This document shows positions 42,411-51,313 of a DNA stretch of 64,000 nucleotides, piece by piece. Both the position numbers and the translations under genes were made by a program. The DNA is from Pseudomonas hunanensis (lineage in GTDB: Bacteria; Pseudomonadota; Gammaproteobacteria; Pseudomonadales; Pseudomonadaceae): positions 186,001 to 250,000 of the forward strand of contig NZ_QJRC01000101.1 in NCBI RefSeq assembly GCF_013393325.1, given 5' to 3'. The notes below the pieces were generated by a model, which worked only from the letters and a program-made list of their open reading frames with translations, was not told where the DNA came from and made no database searches. Positions within the stretch are counted from its first letter, which is position 1; the number at the start of each line of letters is the position of its first letter.

Positions 42411-42434
42411 AGGGGCCGCCGCAAGGCGGCCTCT
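42411..42434 (+). terminator. stem-loop after the Yip1-family gene
   Basis: AGGGGCCGCC pairs with GGCGGCCTCT around GCAA. There is no long U-run, but the position between two plus-strand genes fits a terminator. Confidence 0.55.
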
Positions 42435-42510
42435 GGCTGTGCGCTGACCGGTGGCTCGGCAGGCCGCCGATGCTTGCGGCATAATGCCCGGTCAGGAGAA
42501 CCGCCCCACC

Positions 42511-43005
42511 ATGCCCGAGCTGCTCAAAGAACGCGTCGAAACCTGTTACCAGCAAGCCGAAACCTTTTTCAAACGTCCCTTCCCGCGCCCGGAAGTCAGC
42601 TTCAAGCTGCGCGGGCAGAAAGCCGGTGTCGCCCACCTGCACGAAAACCTGCTGCGCTTCAACCTGCAGCTCTACCGTGAAAACCAGGAAGACTTCCTGC
42701 GCCAGACCGTGGCCCATGAAGTGGCACATCTGGTAGCCCACCAACTGTTCGGCGACAGCATCCAGGCCCATGGCGAGGAGTGGCAGCTGATCATGCGCGG
42801 GGTGTACGAGCTACCACCCAACCGTTGCCACAACTATGAGGTGCAACGGCGCGCGACGACCCGCTACATCTACCGTTGCCCGTGCCCGCAGGGTGATTTC
42901 CCGTTTACCGCGCAGCGGCACAAGCTGGTGCGCCAGGGGCGGCGCTACCTGTGCAAGCGGTGCCGGGCGATTCTGGTGTACAGCGGCGAGACGCGCGTCG
43001 AATAG
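42511..43005 (+). CDS. sprT: SprT-family zinc metalloprotease-like protein
   Basis: A 164-residue protein of the SprT family. The metalloprotease motif HEVAH is at residues 69-73, and a C-terminal zinc-ribbon carries CPCPQGDF and CKRC, giving the Cys4 site. Relatives in eukaryotes (Spartan) repair DNA-protein crosslinks; the bacterial role is unclear. The start is the ATG at 42511 with a GGAGAA upstream. It is followed by the convergent fpr. Confidence 0.92.
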   Translation: MPELLKERVETCYQQAETFFKRPFPRPEVSFKLRGQKAGVAHLHENLLRFNLQLYRENQEDFLRQTVAHEVAHLVAHQLFGDSIQAHGEEWQLIMRGVYELPPNRCHNYEVQRRATTRYIYRCPCPQGDFPFTAQRHKLVRQGRRYLCKRCRAILVYSGETRVE

Positions 43006-43018
43006 ATTGTGTTTTGCC

Positions 43019-43046
43019 TGTACCCGCGAAAAGGCCAGTACAGACA
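43019..43046. repeat. partial REP-like sequence
   Basis: TGTACCCGCGAAAAGGCCAG resembles the right arm of the putida REP at 31028, but the matching left arm is missing. It lies between sprT and the fpr terminator. Confidence 0.45.
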
Positions 43047-43065
43047 ATGCAAAGCTCACAGGTAT

Positions 43066-43090
43066 AAAAAAGGCGACCCCAGGGTCGCCT
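43066..43090 (-). terminator. intrinsic terminator of fpr
   Basis: On the minus strand AGGCGACCC pairs with GGGTCGCCT around TG and is followed by a U-run (43066-43071). It ends the fpr transcript. Confidence 0.88.
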
Positions 43091-43109
43091 TCTTGTACCA
43101 GCCTGCGCC

Positions 43110-43889
43110 TTACTTCTCGACGAAGGCTCGTTCGATCAGGTAATCACCCGGCTCGCGCATGCGGGCAGAGACTTTCAAGCCGAAGCTGTCCAGCACTTCG
43201 CTGGTCTCGTCGAGCATGCTCGGGCTGCCGCAGATCATCGCACGGTCGTCCTGCGGATTGATCGGTGGCAGGCCGATGTCGCTGAACAGCTTGCCGCTGC
43301 GCATCAGGTCGGTCAGGCGGCCCTGGTTTTCGAACGGCTCGCGGGTCACGGTCGGGTAGTAGATCAGCTTTTCGCGGACCGACTCACCGAAGAACTCGTT
43401 CTGCGGCAGGTGCTCGGTGATGAACTCGCGGTAGGCCACTTCGTTCACGTAGCGCACGCCGTGCACCAGGATGACTTTTTCGAAGCGCTCGTAGGTTTCC
43501 GGGTCCTGGATGACGCTCATGAACGGCGCCAGGCCAGTACCGGTGCTCAGCAGGTACAGGTGCTTGCCTGGGTTCAGGTCGTCGAGCACCAGGGTACCGG
43601 TAGGCTTCTTGCTGATGATGATCTCATCGCCTTCCTTCAAGTGCTGCAACTGCGAGGTCAGCGGGCCGTCCGGCACCTTGATGCTGAAGAATTCCAGGTG
43701 CTCTTCCCAGTTTGGCGAGGCGATGGAATAGGCACGCATGAGCGGGCGGCCGCTTTCCTGCTGCAGGCCGATCATCACGAACTGACCGTTCTCGAAGCGC
43801 AGCCCCGGGTCGCGGGTGCACTTGAAGCTGAACAGGGTGTCGTTCCAGTGGTGCACACTGAGGACACGTTCGTGGTTCATGTTGCTCAT
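43110..43889 (-). CDS. fpr: ferredoxin/flavodoxin-NADP+ reductase
   Basis: A 259-residue FAD enzyme that transfers electrons between NADPH and ferredoxin or flavodoxin. FAD-binding residues lie in PLMRAYSIASPNWEEHLEFF, and the NADP-binding segment has LYLLSTGTGLAPFMSVI and AMICGSPSMLDET. The C-terminus ends IERAFVEK. The ATG at 43889 is used. The LysR gene finR is divergent, and in P. putida FinR is known to induce fpr under oxidative stress. Confidence 0.95.
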   Translation of the reverse strand: MSNMNHERVLSVHHWNDTLFSFKCTRDPGLRFENGQFVMIGLQQESGRPLMRAYSIASPNWEEHLEFFSIKVPDGPLTSQLQHLKEGDEIIISKKPTGTLVLDDLNPGKHLYLLSTGTGLAPFMSVIQDPETYERFEKVILVHGVRYVNEVAYREFITEHLPQNEFFGESVREKLIYYPTVTREPFENQGRLTDLMRSGKLFSDIGLPPINPQDDRAMICGSPSMLDETSEVLDSFGLKVSARMREPGDYLIERAFVEK

Positions 43890-44007
43890 CGATGGGGCTC
43901 CTGAAGAAAAACGCGGCGCGCAAAACGCGCAGTTGCGCGATAGTTTAGGGGCAGCGACAATATCTGTTAACTGGATTATCAAGATATGTGTTATCGGTTA
44001 TATCGAT

Positions 44008-44934
44008 ATGCGATTCACACTTCGTCAACTGCAAGTCTTCGTCGCCGTCGCTCAGCACCAAAGCGTCTCTCGGGCCGCTAGCCTGCTGTCGCTGTCGCAG
44101 TCGGCCGCCAGCACCTCCATCACCGAGCTGGAGCGGCAATCGAGCTGCCAACTGTTCGACCGTGCCGGCAAACGCCTAGCCCTCAATGCCCTGGGCCATC
44201 AACTGCTGCCACAAGCGGTGGCCCTGCTCGACCAGGCCAAGGAAATCGAAGACCTGCTCAACGGCAAGTCCGGTTTCGGTTCGCTGGCGGTCGGCGCCAC
44301 GCTGACCATCGGCAACTACCTGGCCACCCTGCTGATTGGCAGCTTCATGCAGACCCACCCGGAAAGCCAGGTAAAGCTGCACGTACAGAACACTGTGCAT
44401 ATCGTGCAACAGGTAGCGCACTACGAAATTGATCTGGGTCTAATCGAAGGCGACTGCAACCACCCGGACCTGGAAGTGCAGCCGTGGGTCGAGGACGAAC
44501 TGGTGGTGTTCTGCGCGCCGCAGCATCCGCTGGCCAAGCTGGGCCGAGCCGATATAGACAACCTTTCGCAAGAAGCGTGGATCCTGCGCGAGCAAGGCTC
44601 GGGCACACGCCTGACCTTCGACCAGGCCATGCGCCATCACCGCGCCAACCTCAATATCCGCCTGGAGTTGGAGCACACCGAAGCGATCAAGCGCGCAGTG
44701 GAGTCGGGCCTGGGTATCGGTTGCATTTCACGCCTGGCCCTGCGTGACGCCTTCCGCCGTGGCAGCCTGGTACCCGTGGAAACCCCGGAACTGGACCTGA
44801 TGCGCCAGTTCTACTTCATCTGGCACAAACAGAAATACCAGACGTCGGCCATGCGTGAGTTTCTCGAGCTATGCCGCAACTTCACTGCGGGCTTTACCCG
44901 CAGTGACGAAATCGTGTTGCCGCCAATCGCTTAA
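44008..44934 (+). CDS. finR: LysR-type regulator FinR
   Basis: A 308-residue LysR regulator. The helix-turn-helix is SRAASLLSLSQSAASTSITE, with an effector domain beyond residue 90. It is divergent from fpr with a gap of 118 bases and matches the known arrangement of P. putida FinR, which activates fpr in response to superoxide-type stress; the name is inferred from context and resemblance. Its stop overlaps that of convergent dgkA by four bases. The start is the ATG at 44008. Confidence 0.85.
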   Translation: MRFTLRQLQVFVAVAQHQSVSRAASLLSLSQSAASTSITELERQSSCQLFDRAGKRLALNALGHQLLPQAVALLDQAKEIEDLLNGKSGFGSLAVGATLTIGNYLATLLIGSFMQTHPESQVKLHVQNTVHIVQQVAHYEIDLGLIEGDCNHPDLEVQPWVEDELVVFCAPQHPLAKLGRADIDNLSQEAWILREQGSGTRLTFDQAMRHHRANLNIRLELEHTEAIKRAVESGLGIGCISRLALRDAFRRGSLVPVETPELDLMRQFYFIWHKQKYQTSAMREFLELCRNFTAGFTRSDEIVLPPIA

Positions 44935-45296
44935 AGCAGGATCACGCCCCACACCAGCGCCACCATGGTCAGTGCCACCAGTTGTGCGGCGCTGCCCATG
45001 TCCTTGGCATTTTTCGACAGTGGGTGGCGCTCCAGCGAAATGCGGTCGATGGCCGCCTCTACCGCCGAATTGAACAGCTCGACGATCAGCCCCAACAGGC
45101 ACACCGCGATCATGATTGCCCGCTCGGCACGGCTGACCGGCAGCCAGAAGGCTATCGGGATCAGCAGCACGTTGAGCAGCACCAGCTGGCGGAATGCGGC
45201 CTCGCCCTTGAAGGCGGCGCGCAGGCCGTCCAGCGAGTAGCCGGCGGCGTTGAAGATGCGTTTGAGGCCGGTCTGGCCTTTGAATGGCGATGTCAT
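44931..45296 (-). CDS. dgkA: diacylglycerol kinase DgkA
   Basis: A small integral membrane kinase of 121 residues that phosphorylates diacylglycerol to phosphatidate for phospholipid and MDO turnover. The signature is ELFNSAVEAAIDRISLERHPLSKNAKD split over residues 70-100, with three spans around it. The start is the ATG at 45296; longer frames have no support. It shares its last bases with finR on the other strand. Confidence 0.93.
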   Translation of the reverse strand: MTSPFKGQTGLKRIFNAAGYSLDGLRAAFKGEAAFRQLVLLNVLLIPIAFWLPVSRAERAIMIAVCLLGLIVELFNSAVEAAIDRISLERHPLSKNAKDMGSAAQLVALTMVALVWGVILL

Positions 45297-45369
45297 GTGA
45301 GTCACTTCACAACAGAAAGGCCAGCAGACTAGACCGGCTTGGGTCAAAAAAGCGTGAAGCCACGCGCAG

Positions 45370-46020
45370 TCAGTTGCTGGCAACCGATTCAAGTTGTTGC
45401 AGCAGCAGCGCGGCCTGGGTCCGGGTACGCACGCCCAGCTTGCGGAAGATCGCGGTAACGTGGGCCTTGATGGTCGCTTCCGACACGCTCAGCTCATAGG
45501 CGATCTGCTTGTTCAGCAGGCCTTCGCAGACCATGGTCAGTACGCGGAACTGCTGCGGCGTGAGGCTGGCCAAGCCCTCGCTGGCGGCCTTGGCCTCGGC
45601 CGATACATCCACCTTCTCGAACGCCTGCGGCGGCCACCAGACCTCGCCATCGAGCACCTTGCGCACCGCATCCTGGATCACTTCCAGGGGGCTGGACTTG
45701 GGAATGAAACCACTGGCGCCAAACTCGCGGGACTTGACCACCACGGCGGCCTCTTCCTGCGCCGAAACCATTACCACGGGGATCTGCGGGTATTGCCCAC
45801 GCAACAGCACCAGCCCGGAAAAACCGTAGGCACCCGGCATGTTCAAGTCCAGCAGCACCAGGTCCCAGTCGGCTTTTTCGCTCAGGCGGGTTTCCAGTTC
45901 GGCAATGCTCGCAACTTCGACCAGGCGTACATCCGGGCCCAGGCCAAGGGTAACGGCCTGGCGCAGGGCGCCACGGAACAATGGGTGGTCATCGGCAATC
46001 AGGATTTCGTAAGTGGCCAT
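45370..46020 (-). CDS. erdR: LuxR-type response regulator ErdR
   Basis: A 216-residue response regulator with a receiver (acidic residues Asp10/Asp11, phospho-acceptor Asp58 in LVLLDLNMPG) and a LuxR/GerE helix-turn-helix (LLNKQIAYELSVSEATIKAH). The closest known relative is ErdR, formerly AgmR, which controls ethanol and glycerol oxidation in pseudomonads. The symbol is by resemblance. A cognate kinase is not adjacent, as usual for ErdR. The ATG at 46020 is used. Confidence 0.85.
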   Translation of the reverse strand: MATYEILIADDHPLFRGALRQAVTLGLGPDVRLVEVASIAELETRLSEKADWDLVLLDLNMPGAYGFSGLVLLRGQYPQIPVVMVSAQEEAAVVVKSREFGASGFIPKSSPLEVIQDAVRKVLDGEVWWPPQAFEKVDVSAEAKAASEGLASLTPQQFRVLTMVCEGLLNKQIAYELSVSEATIKAHVTAIFRKLGVRTRTQAALLLQQLESVASN

Positions 46021-46199
46021 CGATCTAAGGATCCTGTTCTGTGCCAGGCGCTTGGGGGTAAAGGAGGCGCCCGGCGGGGAATCGGCGCCAAGGATGCCGA
46101 GCACGGTCAAGGGTGGTCAAGCCAATCGCCCTGCCGTCTCGCCCACCCTGGCTGCCAGCTCCGTCATTATGAACCAAAGCAGGGGTTGTGCCCCTTGGA

Positions 46200-46910
46200 C
46201 TATAGGAAGGTATGCAAACGTTGGTGGGTGTCGTCCTGCTCGTCCAGCGGCAGGCGCCGCTTGCCGCTCAGGTAATGCAGGCTGAACACATCCAGGTACG
46301 CATCCAGCGCCTGGGAGGCCTGGCTGTCGCCAGCCAGGTCCAGGCACATGGCCGCCACTTCCGCCGTGCAGAAATGATCGTCGCGCTTGGAGCGACGCAA
46401 GCGGTAGCGCGACATCTGTTCGGCCTGCAAGCTCAACACCGGAAAACGGTCCAGGTACGGGCTTTTGCGGAACATCTTGCGTGCTTCGGTCCAGGTGGCA
46501 TCCAACAGGATGAACAGCGGGCGCTTGCCCGGCTCGCGCACCACCTCGCTGACCACCCGCTCCTGAGCAACGAACTCGCCCGGGAAAACGATATAGGGCT
46601 GCCAGCGCGGGTCGTCGAGCAAGGCCAGCAGGCGCTCGTCAACCGAGGTGCGCAACCAGCCGAAGGCCGAGGTGTCTTCGATCAGGTCGGCAATCAGCCA
46701 GCCGGTATTGGTGGGCTTCAGCGGCTCGGTGTCATGCATCAGCAGGCATACGCCGGCGTCAGCCTGCACCCGGGGCTTCCAGGCACACAGGCAATGGGTA
46801 GCGATGACCCGGCAATCCGGGCAACGCTCTGCACGCGAGCCACGGGCGATGAAAGGCTTGTTGCTGCGGGCCAGGCGTTCGGCGCGCAGGCGCGCTACCG
46901 CATGGCTCAT
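46200..46910 (-). CDS. DTW-domain tRNA-uridine aminocarboxypropyltransferase
   Basis: A 236-residue protein of the DTW/TapT family, which adds an aminocarboxypropyl group to tRNA uridine. The DTW motif is DATWTEARKM near residue 138, and the zinc-type cysteines are in CPDCRVIATHCLC near residue 30. Placement in tRNA modification (acp3U47) is known for E. coli TapT; a paralogue function is possible. The ATG at 46910 is the start. Confidence 0.87.
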   Translation of the reverse strand: MSHAVARLRAERLARSNKPFIARGSRAERCPDCRVIATHCLCAWKPRVQADAGVCLLMHDTEPLKPTNTGWLIADLIEDTSAFGWLRTSVDERLLALLDDPRWQPYIVFPGEFVAQERVVSEVVREPGKRPLFILLDATWTEARKMFRKSPYLDRFPVLSLQAEQMSRYRLRRSKRDDHFCTAEVAAMCLDLAGDSQASQALDAYLDVFSLHYLSGKRRLPLDEQDDTHQRLHTFL

Positions 46911-47128
46911 GCCGGCAGGCCTCTGGACAGGTTGGAAATGGGCACAAGGATGACTCGGAGAAAACAAGGGTGCCAGTCTACCAGAACAGGGGGCAATTGC
47001 TGTGCAGGCGGCAAGGTGGCCCTTATAATCGGGGTTTTACCGCGCCCGGTAGTCACCACCGCGCGATTTCACGGAACGCCGTCGACCCGCGCATGTCAAA
47101 GCGCCAGTCATCGAACCAGGAGAGATTC

Positions 47129-47548
47129 ATGCTGCGCCTTATCGCCCCCGCCCTGAGCCTGTTGCTCGCCCTGCCTCTGGCAGCCCAGGCGGCTTCCAAG
47201 CAGGATTACGACCTGAACAAGATGCTGGAGAAGGTTGCCAAAGAGAGCAGCGTCGGCACCCCGCGTGCGATCAACGAGGACATCCTCGATCAGGGTTACA
47301 CCGTTGAAGGCAAGGCGCTGGTCAACCACCTGAGCGTGCGCCAGAGCCACGCTGAACGCATGCAGGCCAACCCTGCACAGGTGCGTAGCCAACTGGGCGA
47401 CAGCGTCTGCCGCAATAGCGGTTTTCGCAACCTGATGTCCAAGGGCGCGGTGATGGTCTACCGTTTCACGGTTTACAAGACCAACCAGCCGATCATGGAC
47501 CAGGCCTTCGACAGTGCCAGTTGCGTTGCCGGCAACAAGAAGAAGTAA
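47129..47548 (+). CDS. PA3611-like exported protein
   Basis: A 139-residue secreted or periplasmic protein. The signal peptide is MLRLIAPALSLLLALPLAAQA with a cut before ASKQDYDL. Two cysteines (in DSVCRNSG and SASCVAG) may form a disulfide. It resembles P. aeruginosa PA3611, described as quorum-sensing-regulated, a memory-based link that I cannot check. Function unknown. The start at 47129 has AGGAGAG upstream. A small gene follows convergently. Confidence 0.78.
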   Translation: MLRLIAPALSLLLALPLAAQAASKQDYDLNKMLEKVAKESSVGTPRAINEDILDQGYTVEGKALVNHLSVRQSHAERMQANPAQVRSQLGDSVCRNSGFRNLMSKGAVMVYRFTVYKTNQPIMDQAFDSASCVAGNKKK

Positions 47549-47563
47549 AGGCAGCCCTCCCAG

Positions 47564-47773
47564 CTATACCTTCTCGTCCTCGCGGGCACTCCAGTGCCCT
47601 TCGGCGGCGTCGGCGCGCATCTCGGCCAATAACGCCTGCAAATAGCGCGACTGACACTCCAGCCCCGCCAACCTGCGGCGGCACTCGGCCTCAAGGCTCA
47701 GGTGATGCACCTGGGCCGCGTTCTCCAGCTGCTGAAAGAGCTGCCGGTCCACCTCGATGATCAAGCGATGCAT
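47564..47773 (-). CDS. 69-residue Arc-like small protein
   Basis: A short protein opening MHRLIIEVDRQLFQQLENAA and continuing HHLSLEAECRRRLAGLE, the beta-strand plus two helices of ribbon-helix-helix DNA-binding proteins. The GGAGG seven bases before its ATG at 47773 supports expression. It has no toxin partner, so its targets are unknown. The tail is charged and helical. Assignment to the RHH fold is by pattern only. Confidence 0.65.
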   Translation of the reverse strand: MHRLIIEVDRQLFQQLENAAQVHHLSLEAECRRRLAGLECQSRYLQALLAEMRADAAEGHWSAREDEKV

Positions 47774-47933
47774 ACCGCCACCTCCTGCATCGATACGTTT
47801 CGCCCTACCAGTTAACCAAACCCATGCGGCCGGTGGCCGCATGCCGACGGGCGGCGGTGGCAAACAGCCCGGCACAATCGGTCGCGAGGGTCTAGATTGA
47901 GGTCAGAGGTATTGGTGCAGAAGGAGACGTTGC

Positions 47934-49055
47934 ATGCCTTACCAATCGAATGAACTGCTGTTCAGCCACTTCCGTGACAACAACATCGACTTGAACCACA
48001 TCGACGCACAACTGCAACTGGTTGCACCCGACAGCCCCAACCTGCCGCTGTACCGCGACATGATGCTGACCATCCTGCGCATGGCCCACGACGACAGCGA
48101 CCGCTGGAACGCCAAGATTACCCTGCAGGCCCTGCGCGAGCTGGACCACTCGTTCCGCACCCTGCAGCGCTACAAGGGCCGACGCAAGGTGACCGTGTTC
48201 GGTTCGGCGCGCACCCCGCTGGAACACCCCATGTACGCCCTGGCCCGCGAGCTGGGTGCCACCCTGGCACGCTCCGACTTGATGGTCATCACCGGCGCCG
48301 GCGGCGGTATCATGGCCGCCGCTCACGAGGGTGCCGGCAGTGCTCACAGCCTGGGCTTCAATATCACCCTGCCCTTCGAACAACACGCCAACCCCACAGT
48401 GGATGGCACCGACAAACTGCTGCCGTTCCATTTCTTCTTCATCCGCAAACTGTTCTTCGTCAAGGAAGCCGACGCTTTGGTATTGTGCCCCGGCGGCTTC
48501 GGCACCCTTGATGAAGCGCTGGAGGTCCTGACGCTGATCCAGACTGGCAAGAGCCCGCTGGTACCGGTGGTACTGCTGGACTCGCCAGGCGGTAGCTTCT
48601 GGCGCGACTGCCTGGACTTCATCAGCCGCCAATTGGAAGAAAACCGCTACATCCTGCCCAGCGACCTGAAGCTGGTGCGCCTGGTGCACAGTGCCGACGA
48701 GGCGGTGGAGGAAATCAACCAGTTCTACAGCAACTACCATTCCAGCCGCTGGCTCAAGAGCCAGTTCGTTATCCGCATGCATCACCCGCTCAGCGAGGCC
48801 GCGCTGTATGACATCCAAGAAGGCTTTGCCGACTTGCGCCTGAGTGGCAAGTATCACCAGCAAGCTGATAGCAGTGCCGAGCATGAAGTAGGCAATTTCA
48901 ATCACCTGACCCGCCTGTCATTCGCCTTCAATGGCCGCGACCAGGGCAGGCTGCGCGAGTTGGTGGATTTCATCAACTTGCCCGAGAACTGGGCCAAGCC
49001 GCAACCCATGCATACCACGCAGCGGGCCAGGGAGGCGTTGAAGGTCAGTTCATAG
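47934..49055 (+). CDS. LOG-family (YgdH/PpnN-like) nucleotide-binding protein
   Basis: A 373-residue Rossmann-fold protein of the LOG (lysine decarboxylase-like) family. The signature PGGFGTLDE spans residues 186-194, with VTVFGSARTPLEHP and VITGAGGGIMAAAHEGA before it. Related proteins cleave nucleoside monophosphates to base and ribose phosphate. The long flanking regions are closer to bacterial type II LOG proteins than to plant LOG. The start at 47934 has AAGGAG upstream. It stands alone. Confidence 0.88.
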   Translation: MPYQSNELLFSHFRDNNIDLNHIDAQLQLVAPDSPNLPLYRDMMLTILRMAHDDSDRWNAKITLQALRELDHSFRTLQRYKGRRKVTVFGSARTPLEHPMYALARELGATLARSDLMVITGAGGGIMAAAHEGAGSAHSLGFNITLPFEQHANPTVDGTDKLLPFHFFFIRKLFFVKEADALVLCPGGFGTLDEALEVLTLIQTGKSPLVPVVLLDSPGGSFWRDCLDFISRQLEENRYILPSDLKLVRLVHSADEAVEEINQFYSNYHSSRWLKSQFVIRMHHPLSEAALYDIQEGFADLRLSGKYHQQADSSAEHEVGNFNHLTRLSFAFNGRDQGRLRELVDFINLPENWAKPQPMHTTQRAREALKVSS

Positions 49056-49071
49056 GTGTTTGCTGCAGGGG

Positions 49072-49086
49072 GGCCGCAAAGCGGCC
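49072..49086. terminator. stem-loop between LOG and recX
   Basis: GGCCGC pairs with GCGGCC around AAA. It sits between the convergent LOG and recX genes. The stem is short and lacks a U-run. Confidence 0.5.
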
Positions 49087-49104
49087 TCAGCCTTTCAGCA
49101 ATGC

Positions 49105-49575
49105 TCAGTAATCGTCGAGATCACGCCCACTGAGCAGGCGGCCGATCATGTCCATGGGGAACCCACGGTAAGCCAAAAACCGGGTCTGCTGGGCACGGCT
49201 GCGCGGGTCTTGCGGGCGCTGCCCGGCAAACTTGCGCTGCCATACGTCATGCATACGCTCGCGCCAATCCACTTCGCTCTCGCGCAATGCCTGCTCGATA
49301 TCAGCACGCGCCAAGCCACGCTGCCCCAGCTCCTCACGAATACGCGAAGGACCGTAGCCAGAGCCTGAACGATAGCGGATGAAGCTTTCGAGGTAACGGG
49401 CTTCACTCAGCAGCCCTTCTTCGGCGAGCCGGTCGAGCTCAGGCTCTATCAACTCGTCCGAAGCGCCGCGCTGACGCAACTTGCGCGTCAGCTCGACGCG
49501 ACCGTGCTCACGTCGCGCGAGCAGGTCCATGGCTGTCCGCCGGATGGCGACGGGGGTGTCGAGTACGGCGGACAT
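49105..49575 (-). CDS. recX: recombination regulator RecX
   Basis: A 156-residue helical-repeat protein that binds RecA filaments and restrains them. Segments are DLLARREHGRVELTRKLRQRG, SYLES-like FIRYRSGSGYGPSRIREELGQ and REDPRSRAQQ-type C-terminal repeats. It follows recA by 20 bases and is likely SOS-regulated with it. The start is the ATG at 49575. Confidence 0.94.
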   Translation of the reverse strand: MSAVLDTPVAIRRTAMDLLARREHGRVELTRKLRQRGASDELIEPELDRLAEEGLLSEARYLESFIRYRSGSGYGPSRIREELGQRGLARADIEQALRESEVDWRERMHDVWQRKFAGQRPQDPRSRAQQTRFLAYRGFPMDMIGRLLSGRDLDDY

Positions 49576-49595
49576 ATTGGCTATCTACCGCGCAA

Positions 49596-50663
49596 TCAAT
49601 AACCGGCTTCGGCGTCAGCCACATCGTCGGCACTGGCATCAACGGCGGCAGCCTTGCCGGCTTCAGCGGCAGCACCGGCTTTCAACAGCTTTTCACGGAT
49701 CTGCTTCTCGATCTCGGCACCAATAGCCGGGTTTTCTGCCAGATACTTGGCAGCGTTGGCTTTGCCTTGACCGATCTTGTTGCCCTGGTAGGCATACCAG
49801 GCACCGGATTTCTCGACCAGGCCCTGAGACACACCCAGGTCAATGATCTCGCCGTTACGGTAGATACCTTTGCCGTAAAGAATCTGGAACTCGGCTTGAC
49901 GGAACGGAGGCGATACCTTGTTCTTGACGATCTTGACGCGGGTTTCGCTACCGACCACTTCGTCGCCTTCCTTGACCGCGCCGGTACGACGGATATCCAG
50001 ACGCACCGAGGCGTAGAACTTCAGGGCGTTACCACCGGTGGTGGTTTCCGGGCTGCCGAACATCACGCCAATCTTCATACGGATCTGGTTGATGAAGATG
50101 ACCAGGCAGTTAGCGTTCTTGATGTTACCGGTGATCTTGCGCAGCGCCTGGGACATCAGGCGAGCCTGCAGGCCGACGTGCATGTCACCCATCTCGCCTT
50201 CGATCTCGGCCTTCGGCACCAACGCGGCCACGGAGTCGACGATGATCACGTCAACGGCGTTGGAGCGCACCAGCATGTCGGTGATTTCCAGGGCCTGTTC
50301 GCCGGTGTCCGGCTGCGAAACCAGCAGGTCGTCGACGTTGACGCCCAGCTTGCCGGCGTACTCAGGGTCGAGGGCGTGTTCGGCGTCGACGAAGGCGCAG
50401 GTGGCACCGTTTTTCTGAGCTTCGGCGATGACCGATAGGGTCAGCGTGGTCTTGCCCGACGATTCCGGGCCGTAGATCTCGACGATACGGCCTTTTGGCA
50501 GGCCGCCGATGCCAAGGGCGATGTCCAGGCCCAGCGAGCCGGTGGAGATGGCCGGAATGCCTTGACGCTCCTGGTCACCCATGCGCATGACCGCGCCTTT
50601 ACCGAATTGACGTTCGATCTGACCCAGGGCCGCAGCCAAGGCGCGCTTCTTGTTGTCGTCCAT
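49596..50663 (-). CDS. recA: recombinase RecA
   Basis: Central homologous recombination ATPase of 355 residues that also drives LexA self-cleavage. Walker A is GPESSGKTT near residue 66, and the L1/L2 region has ITGNIKNANCLVIFINQIRMKIGV and FGSPETTTGGNALKF. The C-terminus is rich in alanine and aspartate. The start is the ATG at 50663. A LexA box lies 44 bases upstream, between recA and pncC, so it has its own SOS-inducible promoter. Confidence 0.98.
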   Translation of the reverse strand: MDDNKKRALAAALGQIERQFGKGAVMRMGDQERQGIPAISTGSLGLDIALGIGGLPKGRIVEIYGPESSGKTTLTLSVIAEAQKNGATCAFVDAEHALDPEYAGKLGVNVDDLLVSQPDTGEQALEITDMLVRSNAVDVIIVDSVAALVPKAEIEGEMGDMHVGLQARLMSQALRKITGNIKNANCLVIFINQIRMKIGVMFGSPETTTGGNALKFYASVRLDIRRTGAVKEGDEVVGSETRVKIVKNKVSPPFRQAEFQILYGKGIYRNGEIIDLGVSQGLVEKSGAWYAYQGNKIGQGKANAAKYLAENPAIGAEIEKQIREKLLKAGAAAEAGKAAAVDASADDVADAEAGY

Positions 50664-50706
50664 TGAAATCCTCACGTGTTCGACTTGGCCCTGACGGCCG
50701 GAATAC

Positions 50707-50722
50707 CTGTATAAGTAGCCAG
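50707..50722. promoter_or_regulatory. LexA-binding SOS box of recA
   Basis: CTGTATAAGTAGCCAG fits CTG-N10-CAG, the LexA operator of gamma-proteobacteria. It lies 44 bases upstream of the recA ATG. Confidence 0.88.
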
Positions 50723-50766
50723 TATTATTCCACAGGCCGGCGCCCGCGCAAACCCCTGTCGTCGAT

Positions 50767-51249
50767 TTACTCGGCACCAAGCTGTAACAAGCCGTCTAAC
50801 GCGGCGATCACCGTCTGTCGGCGCACCGCTTCGCGGTCACCGTCAAACTGGCGGCGCTCGCTGAACACCCGGTTGCCATCGCCCCAGGCCAGCCACACGG
50901 TACCTACCGGTTTGGCTGGCGAGCCGCCGTCAGGCCCGGCCACCCCGCTCACCGCCACGGCAAAGCGCGCCCCGCTGGCAACCTGGGCCCCGCGGACCAT
51001 GGCTTCGACGACTTCCTGGCTGACCGCGCCTACCTGGCCGAAGAACACCTCGGGCACACTCAACAGACGGGTTTTCTGGGCGTTGGAGTAGGTCACGTAG
51101 CCAACCTCGAACCAGGCCGAGCTGCCAGGTACGCGGGTAATGGCTTCGGCAATGCCACCGCCAGTGCAGGATTCGGCGGTGGTCACCTGCGCATTGAAAC
51201 GGCGCAGGTGTTCACCCAGGCGGGTAGCAAGCGTGGTGATCGGGTCCAT
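50767..51249 (-). CDS. pncC: nicotinamide-nucleotide amidohydrolase (CinA C-terminal type)
   Basis: A 160-residue enzyme that turns nicotinamide mononucleotide into nicotinate mononucleotide and ammonia. It shows TTAESCTGGGIAEAITRVPGSSAWF near residue 23 and FAVAVSGVAGPDGGSPAKPVGTVW, with the catalytic serine in the first. The full CinA N-terminal domain is absent. It sits just upstream of recA as in many pseudomonads. The start is the ATG at 51249. Confidence 0.93.
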   Translation of the reverse strand: MDPITTLATRLGEHLRRFNAQVTTAESCTGGGIAEAITRVPGSSAWFEVGYVTYSNAQKTRLLSVPEVFFGQVGAVSQEVVEAMVRGAQVASGARFAVAVSGVAGPDGGSPAKPVGTVWLAWGDGNRVFSERRQFDGDREAVRRQTVIAALDGLLQLGAE

Positions 51250-51313
51250 GTCGGGGCTCCTTGTAAACGGCCCTCTACCCTATCACCCCGCGTCGGGCCC
51301 TGGCTCAGGAAAC

